Assembly: GCA_032119795.1 (NCBI GenBank)
Contig: JAUMFO010000008.1
Span: 186,001 to 250,000, forward strand
Length of the DNA stretch: 64,000 nt
Reading direction: 5' to 3'
Source of the DNA: JAGIBJ01 sp032119795
GTDB taxonomy: Bacteria; Actinomycetota; Thermoleophilia; Solirubrobacterales; Solirubrobacteraceae
Shown: positions 58,060-64,000 of the stretch, piece by piece
Numbering within the stretch: position 1 is the first letter of the stretch
Layout: each line of letters starts with the position of its first letter
Notes under the pieces: generated by a model
The model's input: the letters and a program-made list of their open reading frames with translations, nothing else
Told to the model about the DNA's origin: nothing
The model's database searches: none
Translations under genes and position numbers: made by a program

Positions 58060-59901
58060 TCAGACGGCGGCGGTGCCGCCCTGGAAGTGCACGCGGTTCT
58101 TGCCGGCGTGCTTGGCCTCGTAGAGGGCGGCGTCGGCGGCGGCGATGAGTGCCCGTGGGTCGCGGATGCCAGGGCCGAGCGCAGAGACGCCGACTGAGGT
58201 CGTGACCGAGAGGTCGCGCCCCTCGGTGTCGACGAGCTGCAAAGCGGCGATCTGCGAGCGGGCGCGCTCGGCGACCGCGAGCGCCGCGGGAAGCTCCGTC
58301 GCATGGAGGACGATCGCGAGCTCCTCCCCGCCGTAGCGGGCGGCCTCATCGCCCGTGCGGCAGCAGTTCTTGAGCACCTCGGAGACCGCGCGCAGCACGT
58401 GGTCGCCCGTCTGGTGCCCGCGCGTGTCGTTGACCTGTTTGAAGTTGTCGAGATCAAAGAGCACCAGCGAGAGCGGGGCGCCGGAGAGCTGGTGCGCGCT
58501 GGTGCCAAGCGCAAGCACCTCTTGCAGGCGGCGGTGGTTGGCCAGCCCGGTGAGTTCATCCGTCAGCGCCTGGCGGTGCAGCACCGTGTGGCGCTCAATG
58601 TCTCCAGCGGCGACGCCAGCCTGCTCGCAGAGGTACTGGAGCAGTTCCTGCTTGCGCTCGGTAAAGCCACTCTCTCGGCGAGCGAGCGCAACGACGCCGG
58701 CGGCCTGACGCTCTCCGGCGGGCTCCAGCACCGGGCAGGCCACGGCACAGACGCCATTGACGGTCGCCACGCTCATCTCGCCCGTCAGCGCGGCCGCCTG
58801 CTCGGCCGCGATGAGGGCCGGTTCCAGGTCGCGGTCCTCCTGGATCGTCGCGCGGCGCACCAGGCGCCGGCCATGCCCCGGATTCGCGCTCGCACGCCCG
58901 CCGTCCGCAGCGAGCGCCTCAAACGCCGCGCGCATCGTGATGTTGAGGAGGGCGTCGAGATCAAGTTTGGAGGCGAAGGCATCGCCGATGCGCTGCACCG
59001 CGACCTCAAGCCGGGTGCGCTCGGCACGCAGCGCCTCCAGCCGTACGTGCGCCTGCTCGATGCGCTGGGTCCGGTCTCGGGTCAGCAGCGCCAAGAGTGC
59101 CACGATTCCCAGGAGGCCGATCGGCGCGGCGCTCAGCCCATCGATGGTCGAAGCGGCCGCCGCGATGAAGCCGATTGGCGTGAGCAACAGGTCGATCGTC
59201 CAGACGCTGAGCAGCACGCGCAGCTGCAGCTGCGGAGGGATGCCGAGCCCCAGCCAGACGCGTGCGGAGCTGGTGGCGACTTCGCTGAGCATCTGCGCGG
59301 TGAACGCGGCGGCGATCATCAACACCGGCACCTGGCCGGGCGTCGGCGCCCCAGCCGCGAGGATCACGAGCGCCGGAGCAACCGCATGCCAGGAGTCGCC
59401 ACCCACGTCGAGGAGTCGGTCGGCGCGGACGCGGCGTGAGAGCACGTCGACCACCGCGGCCGCGGTGTGGGCAGCCACCACGATGAGCGGCACCAGCGAC
59501 GGCGGCGCCAACACGAAGAGCGGCACCAGGAACAGCTGCGTCGGCACCGCGTAGCCCGCGCCCAGCGGGAACTCGACGCGGCTGGCGATCGCAAACGACA
59601 GCGCCAACACCACGATCATCGGGATCGAGGCCCGGGCGGGCTCAAGCGGCGCAAACACCGCGAGCACGCCGGCGGCGGCCAGGAACGCGAGGGTCAACCC
59701 CGCGCTGGCGGCCCGCTGGCGGCGGTCGTGCGGGACGAGCCGCTCGTCCCATGAGTCGTCGAGGAGGCGGTCGACTGCACCCTCGGACTCGCCCTGCTCA
59801 ATCGGCGCGGCGACCGCGTCGCGATCCACGCGTCCAACCGGGAAGGCCGGGGCGTGGTCGTCGCGGTCGACCGCTGGAACGAGTGAGGGGTCAGCGCCCA
59901 C
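58060..59901 (-). CDS. Membrane diguanylate cyclase with GAF and GGDEF domains
   Basis: 613 residues. An acidic N-terminus is followed by about 7-8 membrane helices (about 65-285, MASE-like). A GAF-like domain at about 300-435 contains AVQRIGDAFASKLDLDALLNITMRAAFEAL. The GGDEF domain at 440-610 has LTDELTGLANHRRLQEVL, FDLDNFKQVNDTRGH and active site RYGGEEL (524-528). The inhibitory RxxD site is RTGD (515-518), so product inhibition is likely. It makes cyclic di-GMP, a motile-sessile switch signal, and sits inside the flagellar region, suggesting local control of motility. Confidence 0.93.
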   Translation of the reverse strand: MGADPSLVPAVDRDDHAPAFPVGRVDRDAVAAPIEQGESEGAVDRLLDDSWDERLVPHDRRQRAASAGLTLAFLAAAGVLAVFAPLEPARASIPMIVVLALSFAIASRVEFPLGAGYAVPTQLFLVPLFVLAPPSLVPLIVVAAHTAAAVVDVLSRRVRADRLLDVGGDSWHAVAPALVILAAGAPTPGQVPVLMIAAAFTAQMLSEVATSSARVWLGLGIPPQLQLRVLLSVWTIDLLLTPIGFIAAAASTIDGLSAAPIGLLGIVALLALLTRDRTQRIEQAHVRLEALRAERTRLEVAVQRIGDAFASKLDLDALLNITMRAAFEALAADGGRASANPGHGRRLVRRATIQEDRDLEPALIAAEQAAALTGEMSVATVNGVCAVACPVLEPAGERQAAGVVALARRESGFTERKQELLQYLCEQAGVAAGDIERHTVLHRQALTDELTGLANHRRLQEVLALGTSAHQLSGAPLSLVLFDLDNFKQVNDTRGHQTGDHVLRAVSEVLKNCCRTGDEAARYGGEELAIVLHATELPAALAVAERARSQIAALQLVDTEGRDLSVTTSVGVSALGPGIRDPRALIAAADAALYEAKHAGKNRVHFQGGTAAV

Positions 59902-59908
59902 GGGGCTC

Positions 59909-60634
59909 CTACCGCGAGCGGTACGGGTCTACGAGGACGTTGTCGATTTGGTAGCCGGTGCCGAGCGCGCCAAGTGGGCTGCGGAAGACCAGCTGCACCT
60001 TGGCGACGCCGCCGATCTTCTTCATCGGCATCGCGGTCGCGAGTGGCTGAAGATCCGACGGCTTCCACTTGCCTGGAAGCAGGTTGGTCGCCGAGTTCGA
60101 GCGGACCTGTTGCTCCTGCGTCGACCCGTCCACGGCGGTGTAGCGCACGTAGGTCTCCAACAGGCCGACGGCACCGTTGGCTTTGACGACGTAGCGGAAG
60201 GTCGGGTGGATGTCGGTCACGCAAAAGGGCGGTGAGACCGCGGTGCCGCGGAGAGACACGAGTCCACTACCAAGCGACAGCGACCTCTTCCCTCCGGCGA
60301 CGCCGGTCTGGTCGTTGCCGGCAACCACCTTGGCGTTGCTCAGCGACCAGCCGGTGGCGCCGCTTTCAAAGTCTCCGCCGGGGGCGAACCAGTAGTCCGC
60401 GGTGTCACCGAACTTCAGGAATGCCTGCCAGACGCGGTCCTGCGTCTTGCCGCACTGCGCGTAGGCGGAGGTGCTGACCGCCACCCCCGAGGCGGTCGAA
60501 CCGGTGCCCTTGCCGGCCTCGACGGAGATCGAGATCAGCTTTCCGATATCGATCGAGGCGGCGCTTGCCGCGGATGGTGCTGCGGCGCATACCGCAAACG
60601 CTGCGGCAAAGGCCGCGATTCCCCTGTGCCTCAT
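59909..60634 (-). CDS. Secreted protein of unknown function
   Basis: 241 residues. Signal peptide about 1-26 (GIAAFAAAFAVCAAAPSAASA). The mature part is beta-rich, with two widely spaced Cys (YAQCGKTQ; PFCVTDIHP) and carbohydrate-binding-module-like wording (GDFESGATGWSLSNAKVV, IDNVLVDPY). No catalytic motif is seen. It is 7 bp upstream of the diguanylate cyclase gene on the same strand, so the two probably share a transcript. Confidence 0.75.
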   Translation of the reverse strand: MRHRGIAAFAAAFAVCAAAPSAASAASIDIGKLISISVEAGKGTGSTASGVAVSTSAYAQCGKTQDRVWQAFLKFGDTADYWFAPGGDFESGATGWSLSNAKVVAGNDQTGVAGGKRSLSLGSGLVSLRGTAVSPPFCVTDIHPTFRYVVKANGAVGLLETYVRYTAVDGSTQEQQVRSNSATNLLPGKWKPSDLQPLATAMPMKKIGGVAKVQLVFRSPLGALGTGYQIDNVLVDPYRSR

Positions 60635-60692
60635 GGGCTCCCCTTCATGCTGCGCGAATTCCCCTGAATTCGGTTCGGCACTCCAAGAGTCG

Positions 60693-60703
60693 GACCACTG
60701 GTC
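60693..60703. promoter_or_regulatory. Palindromic box GACCACTGGTC
   Basis: An 11-mer with perfect GACCA/TGGTC arms, about 60 bp before the secreted-protein gene. One-mismatch versions abut the -35 of flagellin 3 and 4 promoters and lie upstream of flhA. It may be an activator site. Confidence 0.4.
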
Positions 60704-60794
60704 TGATGTCTTTACCTCGTATCGATCAACCGTCTACTTGCTATACGACTGTTCAGCGTATGAATGCGCGGAGGCGCCCGGCAGAAGGCGGCGA

Positions 60795-62852
60795 TTACCA
60801 GGCGGTTGCTCGCTCCCAGAGCTGCAGGTAGGCCTCGGCCCCATTGGCCATGTCGTCGACGATCTCGGGACCGGCGAGGAGGCGCAGGTCCTCGATGTAG
60901 TCCGGGAAGAGGCCGTAGTTGGCGACCCCGTCCTCGTTCACGTCGAACGTTCTGGTGCCGGCTGGCTGCCTCCACATCGTGGTGCCGCCGTCAAACGTCT
61001 TGTAGGGGTAGACGACGGGATTGCGTGCTGCGCTGGGACGCGGAGCCGGCTGCGCTCCCAGGCCGTTGCTGTCGGAGCCGTAGCCGATCCCAAAGAATCC
61101 GGCCGGGCGCGTGGAGCGCACGCGCCTCCAGCTGTCGACGTAGACCTCGGAGTCGCGGCCGTAGGGAGACAGCAATCCGCCAAGCTTTTGCATGCGCACC
61201 TCGGCCACCACATCCGACCAGCTGTGGCTGCTGATCGCGCCCGGGTAGCGCAGCTCCTCGAGCAGGTCGAGCGTCTGGTTGCGGGCCTTCACGCTCATGT
61301 GGTCGACCTCGACGATCATCCCCAGCTCGGCCATCTTGCGCACCATGTGCTCGCCGAGGTCCGTCAGCCCCTTGGGGTTGCAAAGCGGGCCCGGCGGGTA
61401 GACCGGAAGTGAGCCGTTCACGATCTTCTTGCCGATCCCCATCCCGAGCGCGCGGAACAGCTCGAGGCTCTTGCCCGTGATACTCGGCGGCGTGTTGTCT
61501 GGCTCCTGGCCGACCGGACACGTCCCGGCCTCCCACCAGCGCCCCGTGGCGTAGCCGTTGCCAATGTTCACGAGCACGCCCGTGATATCGCTGTCAAATC
61601 GCGTTCCTGAGAGCGCGTTGTCGAACTTGTGGGCGACGAACGCCGACTGCACGCCGAGATCGTGGAGCTCAGTGAGCTGCTGATCGATCTGGGCTTTGGT
61701 GCACTTCGGCGCCGAACCGCGGAGCTTGCAGTCCAGCACCTCGGACACCTCGATCCCCAGGACCAGTGCGAGCTTCCCGTCGTTGATTTGCCGGCGCGCG
61801 TCCTGCGGCGAGGTGACGATCCGCAGGAAGCCCTTGCCCGGCCCGCCGGACTGCGCGTCGATGTAGTCCTGCAGCTCATGCATGGCTTTGGCCTGGCCGC
61901 GGGCGCTCACCATGTCGTTGCACGGGTTTTGCTTCAGCCAATACATCTCGCAGAGGGCCCGGTTCTCGACGAGGTCGTTGACCATCAGCCGCAGTCCCCC
62001 ACGCCAGGCCCGCTCCAGCCACTTCCAGTAGGTGCTCTCGTGCGTATTGGAGTCATGCGTCGGCCAGCCCTTGAAGCTCGGCCAACCCGTCGGGCTGTGC
62101 TTCTGCGTGAGGTTGCCGTAGGTGAGGAGGTTCTCGACCAGCGCAGTACTGCCGTCGGCGCCGTGATCGGAGCAGTCCTTCAGCGCGACCGTCACGCCAT
62201 ACGGGCTCCATGGGCGCCCACAGTGGAACTTGCCACCGATGAACCGGTAGGCGCTCACATGCGTGTGGGTGTCGAGGAATCCCTTCACCGGAGCGGTCGG
62301 GCTTGCGCCCTTGAACGGCGTGCCGGTGGCGCCGACCTCAAGCTCCGGGAACTCGGCGCAGCCCTTCGCCGCCACGAACGACCAGCGTGCGTCAGCGTCG
62401 GCCGTGACCGACAGACGTTGACCAGCGGTGACGGTGAGGTCCTTGCCGCTCAGCTTCGACGTGAGCCGCAGCCCACCGCTCCCTGCGTCCGCCACCGACC
62501 AGTCGGCCGGGAGCGCTGGGCTCGTGCGCCAGGTGACCGGACTCGTCGCCTGGGGCATCCGCCCGTCGGGGCCAAACAGCAGATAGCTGCCAAGCGCCGT
62601 GGCCTGCAAACGAAACGCGGTTGCACCGGCAAGTCCCTCAGCGCCGAGCCCACCAACGCCATAGCCGCGCGCGTCGCGCGCCACGAAGCGCCCAGAGTCC
62701 GCGTCCTGCAAGGCGTAGCACCCGTGAACGAGCGAGTAGACCGGCTCCGGCGCCGCAGCCTGTGCGGAGCTGGTGAGCGCTCCGCATACCAGCCCTGCCA
62801 AGGCAAGCGTGCGGGCCGTAGCAACGGCACTGAAGAGTCGCGATGGGCGCAC
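60795..62852 (-). CDS. Secreted M19-like metallo-dipeptidase/amidohydrolase
   Basis: 685 residues from GTG at 62852. Signal peptide about 1-33. Residues 36-165 form a beta-trefoil or other carbohydrate/lipid-binding-like N-terminal domain (CYALQDADSGRFVARD). From 190 on it is a TIM-barrel metal hydrolase: FLDTHTHVS (H196, H198), LVLGIEVSEVLDC (bridging Glu), VEVDHMSVKARNQTLDLL, AISSHSWSD and GIGYGSDSNG. This order matches membrane dipeptidase (M19). It may process peptidoglycan or D-amino dipeptides outside the cell. It lies between fliN and the diguanylate cyclase unit. Confidence 0.82.
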   Translation of the reverse strand: MRPSRLFSAVATARTLALAGLVCGALTSSAQAAAPEPVYSLVHGCYALQDADSGRFVARDARGYGVGGLGAEGLAGATAFRLQATALGSYLLFGPDGRMPQATSPVTWRTSPALPADWSVADAGSGGLRLTSKLSGKDLTVTAGQRLSVTADADARWSFVAAKGCAEFPELEVGATGTPFKGASPTAPVKGFLDTHTHVSAYRFIGGKFHCGRPWSPYGVTVALKDCSDHGADGSTALVENLLTYGNLTQKHSPTGWPSFKGWPTHDSNTHESTYWKWLERAWRGGLRLMVNDLVENRALCEMYWLKQNPCNDMVSARGQAKAMHELQDYIDAQSGGPGKGFLRIVTSPQDARRQINDGKLALVLGIEVSEVLDCKLRGSAPKCTKAQIDQQLTELHDLGVQSAFVAHKFDNALSGTRFDSDITGVLVNIGNGYATGRWWEAGTCPVGQEPDNTPPSITGKSLELFRALGMGIGKKIVNGSLPVYPPGPLCNPKGLTDLGEHMVRKMAELGMIVEVDHMSVKARNQTLDLLEELRYPGAISSHSWSDVVAEVRMQKLGGLLSPYGRDSEVYVDSWRRVRSTRPAGFFGIGYGSDSNGLGAQPAPRPSAARNPVVYPYKTFDGGTTMWRQPAGTRTFDVNEDGVANYGLFPDYIEDLRLLAGPEIVDDMANGAEAYLQLWERATAW

Positions 62853-63055
62853 GGGACCTCGATGTGAGACGACGAAACCCGGCGGCGCCGGGGCGACTAA
62901 GCGGGAACGCTCAGACGAATGGGACAGCTCTCAGCATGACGCACGGGGCACGCAAGAACAATGCCGTTGCCCCACATCCTGGTAATACAGCATTTTGAGG
63001 GGATTTGCGATGAGGCGGCGTCTCGCGCCAGCGACGCGGACCCCGCAGCAGCGAA

Positions 63056-63409
63056 CTAGGCGGCGAGCTGCTCGGCAGGCGCGATGGGTGCGCCCATCAG
63101 GCCGGGAGCGGCCTGCGCCACGACCGGAGCGGCATCGTCGACGATCTCGGTGATCTTCAGGCCGTAGACGTCATCGATCACGAGGACCTCGCCACGAGCG
63201 ACGAGCCGGTCGTTGACGCGCAACGAGAGCGCAGCGCCGGCCGTGGTGTCGAGCGGGATGACCGCACCAGGCCCAAGTTCGAGCGCCTCGCCGAGCGTCA
63301 TCGAGGAACGCCCGAGTTCGACGGTGACCGACACGCGCACGCCAACGAGGCGCTCCAGGTCGGCGACCGGGGCGGAGTGCGTGGCGGTGAGTTCAGGTGA
63401 GTCGAGCAT
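63056..63409 (-). CDS. fliN: Flagellar motor switch protein FliN (SpoA domain)
   Basis: 117 residues. The C-ring SpoA domain covers about 17-90: LERLVGVRVSVTVELGRSSMTLGEALELGPGAVIPLD, then LRVNDRLVARGEVLVIDDVYGLKITEI, characteristic of FliN. The C-terminal 25 residues are Ala/Pro-rich. It builds the cytoplasmic switch complex with FliM and FliG. It is 56 bp after fliL; no fliM is found on either side. Confidence 0.92.
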   Translation of the reverse strand: MLDSPELTATHSAPVADLERLVGVRVSVTVELGRSSMTLGEALELGPGAVIPLDTTAGAALSLRVNDRLVARGEVLVIDDVYGLKITEIVDDAAPVVAQAAPGLMGAPIAPAEQLAA

Positions 63410-63465
63410 GGCTTAGGTGGTGGGGTCGGCAGACAGGTGGCGGAGGGGTGCGGAGGACGAGGTGA

Positions 63466-63924
63466 CTACTGGACGGCGACGTCGGTGAAGATCAGGTGCT
63501 CGATCTTCACATCGGTGTTGGCCTTGATCTCTTCGACGATCGCCTCTTTGAGGTGATGACGCTTCGTCTTGTTGATCAGTTCGTTGGCCTCGGCGCCGGT
63601 GAGGGCGTCGGTCACGATGTCGCGCACGATCGCCTCCTGCGGGAGCGTGCCGTAGCCCTCCGGCGCCTTGGGAGCGCCGTGGCCGCCGCCGCTCGCTTCG
63701 GCCACGGCCTCCGCGAGGTAGTGGTGCTTGAGGATCAGGCCAACGTTGAGCTTCGCGAAGCGGCCGTCCTTGAGGTTGACCAGGAAGTCCTTGGGCATGA
63801 TGTAGACCTCGCCGTGGACCTTCGGCTTCGGCGCCGCCTCAGCGGGCGCCTTGGCGAAGAACGTCTTGCCGGCCAGCAGGCCGACCACGAGGATCACGAT
63901 GGGGAGGATGAGCTTTGGCTTCAT
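63466..63924 (-). CDS. fliL: Flagellar basal body-associated protein FliL
   Basis: 152 residues. One N-terminal membrane helix (about 4-23, LILPIVILVVGLLAGKTFF), then a periplasmic domain with MPKDFLVNLKDGRFAKLNVGLILKHH and EAIVRDIVTDALTG. It ends with HHLKEAIVEEIKANTDVKIEHLIFTDVAVQ, the standard FliL ending (stomatin-like fold around the stator). It lies upstream of fliN. Confidence 0.92.
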   Translation of the reverse strand: MKPKLILPIVILVVGLLAGKTFFAKAPAEAAPKPKVHGEVYIMPKDFLVNLKDGRFAKLNVGLILKHHYLAEAVAEASGGGHGAPKAPEGYGTLPQEAIVRDIVTDALTGAEANELINKTKRHHLKEAIVEEIKANTDVKIEHLIFTDVAVQ

Positions 63925-63958
63925 GGGTCTGTCGATGGATCGGGTCGGAGGGCGAAGC

Positions 63959-64000
63959 TCAGTGCGAGCTCTCGGAAGGTGCGGTCTCGGCGGGCGCGGC
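63959..64000 (-). CDS. C-terminal end of a gene cut by the window edge, possibly motB
   Basis: An open frame enters at 64000 and encodes AAPAETAPSESSH before a TGA at 63959-63961, 35 bp upstream of fliL. The Ala/Pro/Glu composition matches C-terminal tails of neighbouring genes. In actinobacterial clusters motB often precedes fliL, so motB is the best guess, from position only. Confidence 0.35.
   Translation of the reverse strand, partial: AAPAETAPSESSH

Noticed and set aside
1..64000. tRNA, rRNA, CRISPR arrays, insertion sequences or phage genes
   Set aside because: I looked in all larger intergenic gaps for tRNA arms, regular spacer-repeat arrays and transposase or integrase motifs and saw none.

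Overview
The window is GC-rich and has a typical actinobacterial gene layout. The order rpmE, DUF1385 gene, prfA, prmC, tsaC, glyA, wecA-like, atpI, atpBEFHAGDC matches the conserved rho/rpmE-to-ATP-synthase neighbourhood of Actinobacteria. The window also has an actinobacterial-style flagellar export block and large LuxR-type ATPase regulators. A motile member of the Thermoleophilia, order Solirubrobacterales (Conexibacter or Patulibacter-like), is my best guess. That is an inference from layout and composition, not from a marker comparison.

Region by region. Positions 1-2888 hold two tandem LytR-CpsA-Psr (LCP) cell-wall glycopolymer ligases; the first runs off the edge. Positions 3316-10392 are the complete F1Fo ATP synthase operon, read on the minus strand. 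Positions 10580-14117 continue on the minus strand with rubredoxin, a WecA/MraY-type glycosyl-1-phosphate transferase, glyA and tsaC. A plus-strand insertion (14236-17200) carries a class III-like alcohol dehydrogenase, an MBL-fold hydrolase and a histone-deacetylase-like amidohydrolase. Positions 17213-21203 return to prmC, prfA, a DUF1385 membrane protein and rpmE. Positions 22293-28557 are an acyl-CoA/electron-transfer block: etfB-etfA-ETF-QO, a stand-alone cobalamin-binding protein, a HAD phosphatase and a thiolase.

Positions 28738-37164 are three tandem paralogous LAL-type (ATPase plus LuxR HTH) regulators of about 930-946 residues each, apparently one operon. They are followed by two tiny ORFs, leucyl aminopeptidase, and a large secreted beta-propeller/LCAT-like hydrolase on the opposite strand.

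Positions 42561-64000 are mainly flagellar and on the minus strand. They hold a CHAP-domain peptidoglycan hydrolase, four short flagellin paralogues with an acyltransferase gene between the third and fourth, flhF, flhA, flhB, fliR, fliQ, fliP, fliO, fliN, fliL and the end of one more gene. Four non-export genes (AAA/DUF4143 ATPase, diguanylate cyclase, secreted protein, M19-like dipeptidase) separate fliO from fliN. No fliM lies next to fliN or fliL.

The most interesting signal is regulatory. Every flagellin has a sigma-28-like promoter (TCAAG, 14-15 nt, G[C/A]CGAT), a short leader with a base-paired stem conserved through compensatory changes, and a Shine-Dalgarno sequence in the loop of a small hairpin (core ACAAGGA). 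That hairpin matches the CsrA binding consensus used to control flagellin translation in Bacillus. The same promoter type occurs before fliO and flhA. This suggests a combined sigma-28 plus CsrA/FliW-type control circuit in this lineage. It is inferred from sequence only; csrA, fliW and the sigma factor are not in the window.
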